Source of the DNA: Clostridia bacterium
GTDB lineage: Bacteria; Bacillota; Clostridia; Lachnospirales; Lachnospiraceae
DNA length: 64,000 nt
NCBI GenBank assembly: GCA_003249225.1
Contig: QKJQ01000014.1
Location: forward strand, 1-64,000
Direction of reading: 5' to 3'
The notes below the pieces were generated by a model that was not told the DNA's origin, ran no database searches, and saw only the letters and a program-made list of their open reading frames with translations. This document shows, piece after piece, positions 1 through 9,627 of the stretch (within the stretch, counting starts at the first letter, position 1; every line of letters starts with the position of its first letter). The translations under genes and the position numbers were made by a program.

Positions 1-68
1 GCAGCTTTAATTCCAATTTCATCGGAAAGCTTTACAGCCTCTTCTTTAAAATTTTTATCGTATTGCAT
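1..68 (-). CDS. IS3-type transposase OrfA, N-terminal fragment at window edge
   Basis: On the minus strand an ATG at 68-66 opens a frame that runs off the left edge and reads MQYDKNFKEEAVKLSDEIG and a few more residues. A ribosome-binding site AAGGTGAG lies just upstream (about 71-80). The short peptide resembles the start of the helix-turn-helix OrfA protein of IS3-family transposases, which binds the element ends; this is a resemblance of only 22 residues. The rest of the gene is outside the window, so intactness cannot be judged. It suggests that an insertion sequence borders the decayed stretch to its right. Confidence 0.55.
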   Translation of the reverse strand, partial: MQYDKNFKEEAVKLSDEIGIKA

Positions 69-1465
69 TTTTCTCACCTTCCTATGTTTATTTTAACATA
101 TATTTGGTGAGTTTTACGAATCTACTTTAACGTTACCACTCCAAAAAAATGTATAACAATATAGTAGATATCTGCATTACTGGTTTGTGAATAACTTAAA
201 CATAAACATTCCAGATGGCGGTCAAGTGCATATTGCTTATTGAAACAATAGCCTTCTTGTGATCATAACTGATCTTGATTACATTATTACATCTCTTTGA
301 GTTCGGGATATTTTTTGAGACTTAAGAAGAGGATTTGCAAAAAGGACAAGAAGAGTATTCAGGTAACTCCCAATGTGGAAGATCTGTGTGATTTTTACTT
401 TTTAAATACTAGTCATAACATGTGCAGCAATGAACTTAGGAAATAAATTTTACAAAAATGGTAACAATAGCATGTCGGAGGCAATCTCAGAGAGATTGAC
501 GATTACGGCCATCAGATTGAAATACTGACTGAGATATGCCTAATGAAAATCCAATACAGCAGAAAAAGATTCTATTCGTAAAAGCATTTTCTGCTAAATT
601 TCTCTTTAGCGGGCTTCAAGCTCATTGATGTGCGAAAGGGCATTGACGAAGCTTGACCGCCTGCTCATGGGAAATAGAGTCATCAACGACGGCTTGTGTT
701 TTTTTCAATATTAACAGAATCCATCAATAAAGAACAATATCAAAGATTCCACCGGGATGGCCATATTGGTATTCGATAATAGCTCCGGTAGTTTTTCGAA
801 AAATCATCAAGCTTTGGTCATGAGATGTTAGGGGTTTTGGGTACGATTATTTCACCTATCAGCTAACTTGTAACCTGAATTCCGTTTATACAGCACTTGG
901 TTTCGCGAGCAATGCTGTTACTCGAGACCGTTGAAGAGCTGTTCTTGCTTCTTTAAACTTACCCCTGTATTAAAGCTTTTCATGGCTCAGTGAAATATTA
1001 GTATTGGTGTATTTGACATGACGAACAGACATACTCTATGTACTATAGAGAAGGATGCGAAGATAGATTGTTTTTACTCAGTAAAACCGTTTGTTTTGAT
1101 AATCCTAATGCAGACATAGAACTATGTATTGTGAACATCAGTTACAAAGATGTTTGCATAAAAATGTTTTACATATAGATAACCTCGTATAAAATAAATT
1201 GTATTGATAGCTAGGGCTGTCCATTCCTGTTAATTCTAGTCATCTTCGGAAGGTGTAAGTTTTATGTGCTGAGGTTTTCAATCATTTAATAATACCATAT
1301 TAGATAACCGAAAACACATATAAGCACGGGATGCCTCTACGCATCTTTCCCCCTCATTTTTCGGATTCTGTTGTGCAGGCTATCTACAAGCGGAATATTA
1401 TATGGAAATCACGGACGTACTTTGAAATTTTTAGGAGTATCTTAAAACCCTCGGTACCTTCTCAG
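69..1465. other. Gene-poor, decayed accessory stretch
   Basis: No reading frame of convincing length, no tRNA and no clear terminator is visible in these 1.4 kb. Short coding-like pieces appear. One is on the plus strand around 318-440, where a basic peptide of about 40 residues is followed by stops. Another is on the minus strand around 600-700, where a peptide containing SFVNALSHINELEAR ends at a stop. The text looks like eroded remains of mobile or conjugative genes, but no family can be named. It lies between an IS3 fragment and a broken ISLre2 gene, which fits a region of past insertion and decay. Confidence 0.4.
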
Positions 1466-1482
1466 AAAGGAGAATTGAATAG

Positions 1483-2220
1483 ATGAAAAAAACGCTCGTT
1501 CTCATTTTATCGTTATTACTAATTTCCGTGTTCTTATTATTCTATTTTTGTTGGCAGAACACGGCTAAATCTAGTAAATATTTTGTCGAGGATATGGAAA
1601 TCATACCTGAAGAAGTTGAATCCATAAAAATTGAAACAAATGGTCGGAATCTGGGTCGGAATCAAAGTTTTACTGTACAAGATGAAACTAATATATTAAT
1701 AGCACTCAATGCAATAAAAGAATGGAAAAAGGTTAAAATAGAAGGAATTTATGATATGCCAATATATGAATATACAGTAACATATAACTTAAATGATGGG
1801 AGTGAAAAAAATGAAGTATTATATTATGAAAAAGGTGAATTTTCATTAAATCCACTCCTAAGGACAGCAGAAGTTATTTGGCAGACTAGAGACCTCTTTT
1901 TAATCTCTGCTGATAATATAAAAGAAATGAGAGTAAGTGACCCAAGTACAGGAGATAAAACATTTATTCTTCGAACAACCGATGGTGAAACTATAAACTC
2001 AATAATAAAAATCGCTCAAATTGATATGTTTTTACACCCAACAAAAGCCACCGCTCAAGAGAATGATACAACAAGGGGTATAGCCTGTTATGGATATATC
2101 GAAGGGACTACTAATATTGACATAAATAATTCTTTCTCTATAATTGTTTACAAAGATATGTATCAATTTGAAGAGCTATGCAATTTGTTACCTGGACTAG
2201 ATAAGATTGTTGTAGAATAA
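1483..2220 (+). CDS. Membrane-anchored hypothetical protein
   Basis: This encodes 245 residues, starting with a hydrophobic segment (about residues 3-24, rich in Leu, Ile and Phe) that should act as an uncleaved signal anchor; no lipobox cysteine is visible. The remainder is hydrophilic and would lie outside the membrane. It seems to contain two related halves, each opening with a strand of the type SIKIE or EMRVSD followed by a threonine- or isoleucine-rich stretch. This recalls DUF5301-like small surface proteins, but that is only a resemblance. The start is fixed by AGAAAGGAG about 8 bases upstream. It stands alone between degenerate sequence and a broken transposase, and no function can be assigned. 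Confidence 0.6.
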   Translation: MKKTLVLILSLLLISVFLLFYFCWQNTAKSSKYFVEDMEIIPEEVESIKIETNGRNLGRNQSFTVQDETNILIALNAIKEWKKVKIEGIYDMPIYEYTVTYNLNDGSEKNEVLYYEKGEFSLNPLLRTAEVIWQTRDLFLISADNIKEMRVSDPSTGDKTFILRTTDGETINSIIKIAQIDMFLHPTKATAQENDTTRGIACYGYIEGTTNIDINNSFSIIVYKDMYQFEELCNLLPGLDKIVVE

Positions 2221-2359
2221 TGCGAATAACAGTAATCTCTCACTTTATGGGTTGACCAAGCGGTCTTTTAATATCTTTTTCAAATGTTCTACTTTTTGCG
2301 TTAGTGTAAAAATTATAGTTGGCAAAAGCAATAGTGGCTTCATCCAAAATAAGTAAAAA

Positions 2360-2386
2360 GGAAGTAGAGAATAAATCCCTACTTCC
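2360..2386. terminator. Hairpin between hypothetical gene and IS remnant
   Basis: GGAAGTAG (2360-2367) pairs with CTACTTCC (2379-2386). There is no long T run, so it may be a weak terminator or part of the left flank of the ISLre2 element. The rest of 2221-2446 holds nothing else recognisable. Confidence 0.35.
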
Positions 2387-2449
2387 CAATCATACAGTTT
2401 TTCTTTATGATATTAATTGTCGAGAAAAATACGTAAAGGAGACTGTATG

Positions 2450-3499
2450 ATGAACATTATTGTAAACGAGAATCTTATATCTTTCAAGGAGTTGGAGAAA
2501 AAAATATTTTCCTATGTATGTGAATGAGGAAGAGAGATGACCAAAACTGTACTGGAGACCTATGATAAAGAGCTGGCGGAGTCCAGAGATAAAGAAATAT
2601 ACAGAGACAAAGGGACACGGAAGACATCCATAAAAACGGTCTACGGACCAGTAGAGTATGAAAGAAAAGTCTATCGTACAGTAAATGAGGATGGACAGAC
2701 AGCTCATATATTCTTACTTGATGAAGCAATGCATATGGACAAGATAGGACTGATTTCAATGAATCTTGCAGAAAAGATCGCGCTTACAGTAACAGAATCA
2801 CCATATCGTGTAACAGCAGACATCATAAGCAGTACCTGTGGACAGGACATTAGTGCAGGAGGCGTCTGGAAAATGATACAGCGTCTTGGTGACAGGATAG
2901 ATGAAGAAGAAAAGCATGCAGTAAAACAGATGGAAGCAGACCAGACAGAAGGAGAAAAAGTAGTACCGGTCCTCTTTGAGGAGATGGATGGTGTATGGCT
3001 TCATATGCAGGATCAGAAACATAAAAAGATGAAAAAGCAGGAAATGAAAGTCTTTACGATGTACGAAGGATGGGATGCAGAAAAAGAGAAGCAGAAACGA
3101 AGTACTCTGGTCGAAAAGACAATGCTAGCAGGGATGGAAGACAGTACAAAGTTCCATGAAAAACGAGAAGCCTGTATTAGAAAAAAGTATGATGCAGATG
3201 TAATAGGACAGAGAATTCTGAATGGAGACGGAGGAAGCTGGATCAAGGAACCTTATGACCCTGAGACGATCTTCCAACTCGACAGATACCATATATATCA
3301 GGAAATTATAAGAAAGATCAAGGATAAGAAAGCGCAGAACGATATCCACAATCTGTTCGACAAAGAGAAAATGGATGAAATTTTAGAATACATTAATTTA
3401 TATGCGACAAGTGTTGAAAGTCCTGATAAAGCGGATAAAACAAGTCAGAAAGCAATGGAGCTGCACAAATATCTGAGCAATAACAAAGAAAGATTGTAA
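2450..3499 (+). pseudogene. ISLre2-family transposase, nonsense-mutated and truncated
   Basis: The frame opens at ATG 2447/2450 behind AAAGGAG and reads MNIIVNENLISFKELEKKIF, then meets an in-frame TGA at 2525-2527. It continues from GREMTKTVLETYDKELAESR to a stop at 3497-3499. The conserved body (YGPVEYERKVYRT, LFEEMDGVWLHMQ, NGDGGSWIK) is that of the UPF0236/ISLre2 transposases. Members are usually around 450-480 residues; here only about 349 codons remain, so the 3' third is missing. An internal start at ATG 2537 could still yield a 320-residue fragment. Two independent lesions mean it is very unlikely to be active. The deletion end lies directly before the YesN regulator gene. Confidence 0.85.
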
Positions 3500-3563
3500 A
3501 ATGATTAATTTTAGTGCATTATAAATCATGAAGCTTTTTGTGCATGGTAAATGGGGGTTTATA

Positions 3564-4310
3564 ATGTATCGATTGATTATTGTTGATGATGAAGAAAAAA
3601 TAGTAGAAGGAATCGCCAATCTGTTCCCGTGGGAGCAGATTGGTTTTGAAGTTGTAGGTAAATTTCAAAGAGCAAAGGATGCTCTTGAATTTGCCGGAAA
3701 AGAAAAAGTCGATGTGGTCATGAGCGATGTGGAGATGCCGGATATGAATGGCATTGAACTATGCAGGAGATTTCATGAGAACGGTGATGTTAAGTTCGTG
3801 TTCTTCAGCAGTCATCAAAATTACGAGTACTTTCGGTCGGCAATTCGACAGAAGGCACTGGACTATCTGCTCAAACCGATCAAATACGATGAATTGCTTG
3901 CCTGCTTTGAAAAGGTAAAAGAAATATTACAGGAAGAACGTAAGAACGATGACTGTCTGACAAAAGAGACGGAAGCCAAGTCATATTATGAGAAGATCAT
4001 AGAAGAAGTAAAAAATTATCTCGAAGAGCATTATAAAGATGCTTCTCTTGAGGTAGCTGCGGAACGCGTGAATTTAAGTTCCAGCTATCTGTCGAAAATA
4101 TTCAAAGAAAAGTCAGGAACCCTGTTCACGGATTATCTTCTAAAAGTACGCATGGAAAAAGCCTGTGCTATGCTGGAAGATATTCAGTATAAAAGCTATG
4201 ACATAGCTTACTATGTCGGCTACGATAATCCAAAGAACTTCTCCCGTGCGTTCAAAGCTTACTTTGGCATCAGTCCGTCCGAATACAGAGGAATGAAGCT
4301 AAAAAAATAG
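3564..4310 (+). CDS. YesN-type response regulator (REC plus AraC DNA-binding)
   Basis: This is a 248-residue two-component regulator. Residues about 1-120 form a receiver domain: acidic pair DDEE near residue 7, phospho-acceptor Asp55 in MSDVEMPDMNG, and the usual Lys in LLKPIKYDE. Residues about 150-248 form an AraC-type double helix-turn-helix (SSSYLSKIFKEKSG, then YDIAYYVGYDNPKNFSRAFK). The start at ATG 3564 is preferred to a longer frame from 3528 because GGGGG lies just upstream and the receiver fold begins at once. The partner kinase gene starts 42 bases downstream. By analogy to YesMN pairs it should activate the sugar transporter genes that follow. Confidence 0.9.
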   Translation: MYRLIIVDDEEKIVEGIANLFPWEQIGFEVVGKFQRAKDALEFAGKEKVDVVMSDVEMPDMNGIELCRRFHENGDVKFVFFSSHQNYEYFRSAIRQKALDYLLKPIKYDELLACFEKVKEILQEERKNDDCLTKETEAKSYYEKIIEEVKNYLEEHYKDASLEVAAERVNLSSSYLSKIFKEKSGTLFTDYLLKVRMEKACAMLEDIQYKSYDIAYYVGYDNPKNFSRAFKAYFGISPSEYRGMKLKK

Positions 4311-4352
4311 TACGTTATGAATAGGCATTTTATAACTTGGAGGAGTTTTTTT

Positions 4353-6149
4353 ATGATGAAGAAGTTTTTTATACGCAGATTTCGGACTTATTTTCTATTT
4401 ATGCTGATACCTTCTCTGATTGTTCTTCTGATTGCTGTTGCTGCAATGGACCGGCAGATTCAGAAGGAGTTAAAGTCCCAGGCAGAGAACACACTGGCAA
4501 ATGTCAATACGAATCTTGATTATGTCGTAAGCAATGTTATCTATCAAAACAGCATCATCACGAACAATTCAGGGATGAATATTGCGCTGAAAAAGCTGCT
4601 TTCCGGCTCGGAAATCAATTATTCTTATGCCATTTATCTTAGAAATATACAGACCTTGCTGCAGAGTGTTACGCAGTCTTATTCTTATGTAGATTCCATT
4701 TACATTTACCTTGATGATTATAAAAAGGTGTTTACTTCGGATGAAGGAGTCGTGAACATTGAAGACTATTATGATACTACGTGGAAGGATGATTATGCAG
4801 CCATGAACGCTGCTCTTGATAATCAGGTAAGCGCGCGGGAGATAAAAAAGGGCAGCAGTGATGATTCCTATAAGGTCATATCTTTTTATAAACGGCTGAT
4901 GTTACAGGAAGGCGTGATTGTAGTTAATATTAATGTGAAGAATTATCAGGAGACGCTAAAGGGCATTTTCCCTTCTGATTACGAGAACTTATATCTCTTT
5001 AACGAAGAGGGAGAAAGTCTGTTTTCATGGACGGACAATATAAAAAGCAGTGATGAGTTCCTGCAGGCAGCAGGGATGGCCGGGAAATCACAGTACAACG
5101 ATACCTGGATGAAGGTGAACGACACGAAATATCTGTTCAATACAAGGGTGAACAATTCTTACGGAATCACGATGGTATCTATGATTTCCTATGAAGCGAG
5201 AAAGACCGCGATCGTCCGTGTTGCAGAAGGGTATCTGCTGATTTTTGTTTTGAATTGTTTTATTGTCCTGTTCATTTCGTACTTTAGCACGAGAAGGAAT
5301 TTTAAGCAGATACGTTATATGATCCATGTATTCGACGATGCTGAAAAAGGGATTTATCCGACGGAGCCAAAACGTACTATGAAGGATGAATATGATGTTA
5401 TCATGAATAATATCATTTATCTGTTCCTGAATACTATTCAGCTGAATGCACAGTTAAAAGAGACCGAGTTTGAACAGCGGTTATCGGAGCTGACAGCCCT
5501 TCAGCTGCAGATTAATCCTCATTTTCTTTACAATACGCTGCAAAGCGTTGAGCTGGAAGTCATGAAAAGCAGGAATCCTTCGATCGAAACGACAAAATGC
5601 ATTCAGAATCTTTCCGATATCTTAAAATACTCCCTTGGGAATCCGATGAGTCCGGTCTCTTTGCATGAAGAGATAGAATATCTCAAGGAATATGTGGAGA
5701 TTCAAAAGTACCGGTTCGGTGATAAGTTCATCGTTTACTACGAAATCGAAGAAGCACTTCACAGTGCCCTTGTATTTCGCCTTATGCTCCAACCGTTGGT
5801 CGAGAACAGCATTCTGCACGGGATCCGGAAAAAAGACGGACGTGGTTATATAAAAGTTAAGGCTTTTTTGAAGGACGGATGCATACATTTCCATGTTATC
5901 GACACCGGGATTGGGATGGGACGTGAAGAGATCGAAGAGCTTTACCGTAGATTTCAGGATAAAAATGCACCAAGCATAGGCTTACGGAACATCAACAGCC
6001 GTCTGCTGCTGCGGTATGGGGAGAAGAGTTTTTTAAGGATCCGGTCAAAAAAAGGGAGAGGAAGCTGGATTTCCTTTTGCATTCCGTATGAAGCAAAGCC
6101 GCGGCAGAGCGTGATTGAAAGTTGGAATAGCTCTGTACCGGAAGAATAG
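4353..6149 (+). CDS. YesM-type sensor histidine kinase
   Basis: This is a 598-residue membrane kinase. There are transmembrane segments near residues 8-28 and 290-312, with an extracellular sensor region between them that presumably detects a sugar directly or through the binding protein. A HAMP-like linker follows. The His_kinase motif LQLQINPHFLYNTLQ carries the phospho-acceptor His390, and the ATPase core shows LVENSILHGI, DTGIGMG and GLRNINSRL. The start at ATG 4353 is chosen because TTGGAGGAG sits about 8 bases upstream; a longer frame from 4317 lacks such a site. It pairs with the response regulator just upstream, and the linked sugar ABC operon suggests the signal is carbohydrate. Confidence 0.9.
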   Translation: MMKKFFIRRFRTYFLFMLIPSLIVLLIAVAAMDRQIQKELKSQAENTLANVNTNLDYVVSNVIYQNSIITNNSGMNIALKKLLSGSEINYSYAIYLRNIQTLLQSVTQSYSYVDSIYIYLDDYKKVFTSDEGVVNIEDYYDTTWKDDYAAMNAALDNQVSAREIKKGSSDDSYKVISFYKRLMLQEGVIVVNINVKNYQETLKGIFPSDYENLYLFNEEGESLFSWTDNIKSSDEFLQAAGMAGKSQYNDTWMKVNDTKYLFNTRVNNSYGITMVSMISYEARKTAIVRVAEGYLLIFVLNCFIVLFISYFSTRRNFKQIRYMIHVFDDAEKGIYPTEPKRTMKDEYDVIMNNIIYLFLNTIQLNAQLKETEFEQRLSELTALQLQINPHFLYNTLQSVELEVMKSRNPSIETTKCIQNLSDILKYSLGNPMSPVSLHEEIEYLKEYVEIQKYRFGDKFIVYYEIEEALHSALVFRLMLQPLVENSILHGIRKKDGRGYIKVKAFLKDGCIHFHVIDTGIGMGREEIEELYRRFQDKNAPSIGLRNINSRLLLRYGEKSFLRIRSKKGRGSWISFCIPYEAKPRQSVIESWNSSVPEE

Positions 6150-6215
6150 CAATGGTAAGAATATTAATGAAAGAAAAAGCTATGGAAGGAATCACAAAGT
6201 AAGAATAAAAATCAC

Positions 6216-6323
6216 AAATTTTGATACCAAAGCAGAGAAACTTATCAAGAAGGGAAGAAAAAGCAAAAGCACGATACCTTTTTTGAGAAAGATGCAGAAC
6301 GTATAATTATGGTATCAAAATTT
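6216..6323 (+). promoter_or_regulatory. Sugar-operon promoter flanked by a 14-bp inverted repeat pair
   Basis: A perfect -10 TATAAT is at 6302-6307, with no good -35 at 17 bp (a T run lies there), as expected for an activator-dependent promoter. AAATTTTGATACCA (6216-6229) and its exact reverse complement TGGTATCAAAATTT (6310-6323) flank it with centres about 94 bp apart, close to nine helical turns. The right copy covers the likely transcription start. They look like operator halves for a looping regulator; which protein binds is unknown. Confidence 0.5.
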
Positions 6324-6341
6324 AAGGGAGGATATATTGTT

Positions 6342-7721
6342 ATGAAAAGATTTATGTCGTTAACTGTTATGCTATGTCTGATGCTTGCACTTTTCGCCGG
6401 CTGTGGAAATTCATCAGAGAAAAATGATGCAGATGCTTCAAACGGTGCAGCATCGTCAGATGCAGGTACATCATCCACGGACACTAACACAGGTTCCACC
6501 GATGCTTCTTCATCCGATGAAGCCATCACACTACGTTTTGCATGGTGGGGCGGAGATGAGAGAACAGCCGCAACACTGGAAGTTATCAAACAGTTCGAAG
6601 CACTTCATCCTAATATCACGATTGAAGCAGAATATGGCAGCAGCGACGGTTACCATGATAAGTTATCAACACAGCTTGCATCCGGAACAGCAGCCGACAT
6701 TGTACAGGTCGATCCGGAGACATTTCCGACCTATGTTGACACCTCGGATTACTTTGTAAACTATATGGACTATGATTTTGATCTCTCGAATTTCGACGAA
6801 GCGTATATTTCATTGTCCATAAACGGACGTTATGACGGCAAACAGCTTGGTCTTCCAAGCGGTATTGCAGGTCCTATGATGCTTGTGAATCAGGATCTGG
6901 CAGATGCTATAGGAATTGACTTTACACAGGACTATACCTGGGATGATCTGATTACCTGGGGACAGAAAGTGCGTCAGTATGACGACAGTATGTATCTGTT
7001 GTGTACGAACAAAGATTATGTAACGAATTTGGTAGTGTATAACTACTTAAAACAGCTTACCGGAAAGACCATCTTCAACAAAGCGGATATGACCATGAAT
7101 TTAACAGAAGAACAGCTTGCACAGATATTTGATTATGTGCAGATGTTATACGATGAAGGTGTTTGTGCTCCGGCTAATTATGCGGCTGCTTACAGCGGCG
7201 ATAATCTGCAGTCGGATCCGAACTGGATCGATGGCAAATATGTATGCGCTTTCTCCTATATCTCAACAATGGATGTTATGATTGCAGCCAATGATGATGG
7301 TAATTACTCTGTAGGTAATCTTCCGGTCATGGATGGTGCACTTAATAATGGCTGGACAGCGAACTGTCCTCAGGTCTTTGCAATAACAAAATCCTGTGAA
7401 CATCCGGAAGCTGCCATAGCATTTATGGATTACTTCTTTAACAACGAAACCGCAATGGAAACACTGGCCTGCACACGTTCCGTACCTCCGACAGGAAAAG
7501 CAAGAGAGATCTGCCAGGCAAACGGGAGTTTAAGTGAACTTGCGATGAATGCAGCGAACATAGCATCTGCCATGGGCGGACTTACGCCGGACAGCATTGC
7601 ATCTTCTCAGGAAGGAAAACAGATCGTAATGGATGCGGTGGAAGAGATCGCATACGGTGCGAATACACCGGAGGATGCTGCAGGGAATACAATCAGCCTG
7701 CTTTCAGGCCTCATCAATTAG
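6342..7721 (+). CDS. Extracellular sugar-binding lipoprotein (CUT1 ABC importer)
   Basis: This is a 459-residue family 1 solute-binding protein. Residues 1-20 are a lipoprotein signal and the lipobox ALFAGC places the lipid on Cys21. A Ser/Asp/Thr/Ala-rich linker (about 25-70) follows, then the binding domain beginning ITLRFAWWGGDERTAAT and showing TAADIVQVD, both typical of sugar-binding proteins. The start at ATG 6342 follows AAGGGAGGA; an upstream in-frame ATG at 6309 would disrupt the signal peptide. It is the first gene of the transport operon, ahead of two permease genes. The bound sugar cannot be read from sequence; the linked glycosidase-like and deacetylase genes hint at an oligosaccharide. 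Confidence 0.92.
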   Translation: MKRFMSLTVMLCLMLALFAGCGNSSEKNDADASNGAASSDAGTSSTDTNTGSTDASSSDEAITLRFAWWGGDERTAATLEVIKQFEALHPNITIEAEYGSSDGYHDKLSTQLASGTAADIVQVDPETFPTYVDTSDYFVNYMDYDFDLSNFDEAYISLSINGRYDGKQLGLPSGIAGPMMLVNQDLADAIGIDFTQDYTWDDLITWGQKVRQYDDSMYLLCTNKDYVTNLVVYNYLKQLTGKTIFNKADMTMNLTEEQLAQIFDYVQMLYDEGVCAPANYAAAYSGDNLQSDPNWIDGKYVCAFSYISTMDVMIAANDDGNYSVGNLPVMDGALNNGWTANCPQVFAITKSCEHPEAAIAFMDYFFNNETAMETLACTRSVPPTGKAREICQANGSLSELAMNAANIASAMGGLTPDSIASSQEGKQIVMDAVEEIAYGANTPEDAAGNTISLLSGLIN

Positions 7722-7737
7722 ATTTAAGTGAACAGTA

Positions 7738-7809
7738 GGACTGCTGAAAATGGTTAGTGCCGGACGGGCTTTTGCCCGGAAGGCCGTAATGGCTACTTTG
7801 CAGCAGTCC
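7738..7809 (+). promoter_or_regulatory. Nested stem-loop between binding-protein and permease genes
   Basis: GGACTGCTG (7738-7746) pairs perfectly with CAGCAGTCC (7801-7809). Inside lie a second imperfect stem (TAGTGCC with GGCTA) and a hairpin CGGGC-TTTT-GCCCG. There is no T run after it. Such structures after a solute-binding gene commonly protect the upstream mRNA or dampen the permease genes; that role is inferred. Confidence 0.6.
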
Positions 7810-7832
7810 ATTTTAAAGAAAGGTGATTGATT

Positions 7833-8744
7833 ATGGCAAAAGCAGCAAAAAAACACAAGGGAATCCAGAAAAGAAACCGGCAGGCGTATTTGTACTTACT
7901 GCCCTGGCTGCTTGGATTCGCTATCCTTCAGTTATATCCGTTCATGAAGTCGTTCTACTATTCTTTCACGGATTATATGATCACGAACAAACCAAGTTTT
8001 GTCGGACTTGAAAATTATATAAAGTTACTCACTGTTGACACGGATTTCTGGAATTCCTTTCGGGTAACACTTGTTTATACCTTGTACACGGTGCCCGGAA
8101 AGCTTGTAATGGCACTCGCCGTTGCCGTATTCCTGAACAGAAACATCAAAGGAATAAATTTAATTCGAACCTTTTACTATATACCTTCCCTATTCGGGGG
8201 AAGTGTGGCGATCGCAATACTTTGGAAATTAATGTTCATGGACAATGGGGTAATCAATGCATTACTTGCAACTCTTCATCTCCCTGCGGTTCATTGGCTT
8301 GGCGATAAAAAATACGCATTAAAAACAATATGTCTTATGGAGATCTGGCAGTTTGGCTCTTCGATGGTCATGTTCCTTGCGGCGCTTAAAAATGTACCAA
8401 AAGATCTGTACGAGTCAGCTTCCATTGACGGTGCGGGAAAGATCGCGTCGTTCTTTAAGATTACAGTTCCTCAGATTACACCGATCATCTTCTTTAACAT
8501 GATCATGCAGACCATTCAGGCACTGCAGAATTTTACTTCCGCTTTTGTTATCACAGAAGGGGGACCGCTTAAATCAACCTATGTTTTGGGTATGAAGCTG
8601 TACAAAGAAGGATTTACCTATTTTAAAATGGGATATGCAAGTGCCATCTCATGGATTATTTTTCTTGTGATAATGCTTGTTACACTGATGCTGTTCCGGT
8701 CATCTTCCGGGTGGGTGCATTATGAAGATGACGGTGAATTTTAA
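7833..8744 (+). CDS. Sugar ABC transporter permease (MalF/UgpA type)
   Basis: This is a 303-residue inner-membrane permease of the CUT1 sugar importers, with about six hydrophobic segments. The EAA loop that docks the ATPase is visible near the C-terminal third (VPKDLYESASIDGAGKIASF). The start is ATG 7833, with AAAGGTG about 10 bases upstream; an in-frame TTG at 7827 is less likely. It follows the structured spacer and precedes the second permease by 12 bases, so they are co-transcribed. No ATPase gene is in this cluster, as is usual for CUT1 systems that share an MsmK-like ATPase encoded elsewhere. Confidence 0.92.
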   Translation: MAKAAKKHKGIQKRNRQAYLYLLPWLLGFAILQLYPFMKSFYYSFTDYMITNKPSFVGLENYIKLLTVDTDFWNSFRVTLVYTLYTVPGKLVMALAVAVFLNRNIKGINLIRTFYYIPSLFGGSVAIAILWKLMFMDNGVINALLATLHLPAVHWLGDKKYALKTICLMEIWQFGSSMVMFLAALKNVPKDLYESASIDGAGKIASFFKITVPQITPIIFFNMIMQTIQALQNFTSAFVITEGGPLKSTYVLGMKLYKEGFTYFKMGYASAISWIIFLVIMLVTLMLFRSSSGWVHYEDDGEF

Positions 8745-8756
8745 GGAGGCGATGTG

Positions 8757-9605
8757 ATGAATAAGAAAAGTAAGAAAGTATGGAAGCTGACCGGCCAGTA
8801 TCTGGTCATCTTTATTATCGGTGTATTTTTGCTGTATCCGATCCTTTTTATGTTCTTTGCAAGTTTTAAATCAAACGAAGAAATCTTTGGAACAACAAAT
8901 CTGCTTCCAAAATCCTTAAGTTTACAGTATTATATAGATGGCTGGAAAGGTACCGGTTCGATGACCTATACAAAGTTCTTTCTTAATACCTTTGTACTGG
9001 TCGTTCCGACAACACTGCTGACAATTGCGTCCTGCTCCCTGGTCGCCTATGGATTCGCAAGATTTAAGTTCTTTGGAAAAAAGGTGCTTTTCATGCTGCT
9101 GATCGCTACTCTGATGCTTCCGAATGCAGTCGTTATTATTCCAAGATATACACTGTACAATCAGTTTGGCTGGATCAATACGTATATGCCTTTTTATGCG
9201 CCGGCGCTTTTGGCCTGCTATCCATTTTTTATATTTATGCTGATCCAGTTCCTGCGAGGAATTCCAAAAGACCTTGACCAGGCAGCATACATTGACGGAT
9301 GCGGAACGTTTCGTACCTTTTTGCAGATCCTGCTTCCGCTTATGAAACCGGCATTGTTTTCAGCAGCTTTATTCCAGTTTTTATGGACATACAATGATTA
9401 TTTTAACAGCCTGATTTTCATCAATTCAGTCTCAAAATACCCGATATCTCTGGCACTTCGGCTGTCGCTGGATGCTGAATCTGTTGTAATCTGGGGAAAG
9501 ATGATGGCAATGGCTTTCGTAAATGTATTACCGGTCATGCTGATCTTTTTCTTTGCACAGAAGTATTTTGTGGAAGGCATCGCAACGCAGGGTATCAAAG
9601 GCTGA
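8757..9605 (+). CDS. Sugar ABC transporter permease (MalG/UgpE type)
   Basis: This is a 282-residue partner permease with six predicted membrane spans and the EAA motif IPKDLDQAAYIDGCGTFRTF. It ends in the short GIATQGIKG tail common to MalG-like proteins. AAGGAGG at 8743-8749 supports ATG 8757; a GTG at 8754 is possible. It forms the translocation pore with the preceding permease, carrying the sugar delivered by the lipoprotein. Confidence 0.92.
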   Translation: MNKKSKKVWKLTGQYLVIFIIGVFLLYPILFMFFASFKSNEEIFGTTNLLPKSLSLQYYIDGWKGTGSMTYTKFFLNTFVLVVPTTLLTIASCSLVAYGFARFKFFGKKVLFMLLIATLMLPNAVVIIPRYTLYNQFGWINTYMPFYAPALLACYPFFIFMLIQFLRGIPKDLDQAAYIDGCGTFRTFLQILLPLMKPALFSAALFQFLWTYNDYFNSLIFINSVSKYPISLALRLSLDAESVVIWGKMMAMAFVNVLPVMLIFFFAQKYFVEGIATQGIKG

Positions 9606-9627
9606 CCGATCGAAGTATCGGGCAATG

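Noticed and set aside
6115..6306. 63-codon frame between the kinase and binding-protein genes
   Set aside because: Lys/Asn-rich text overlapping the kinase end and the promoter repeat; no ribosome-binding site.
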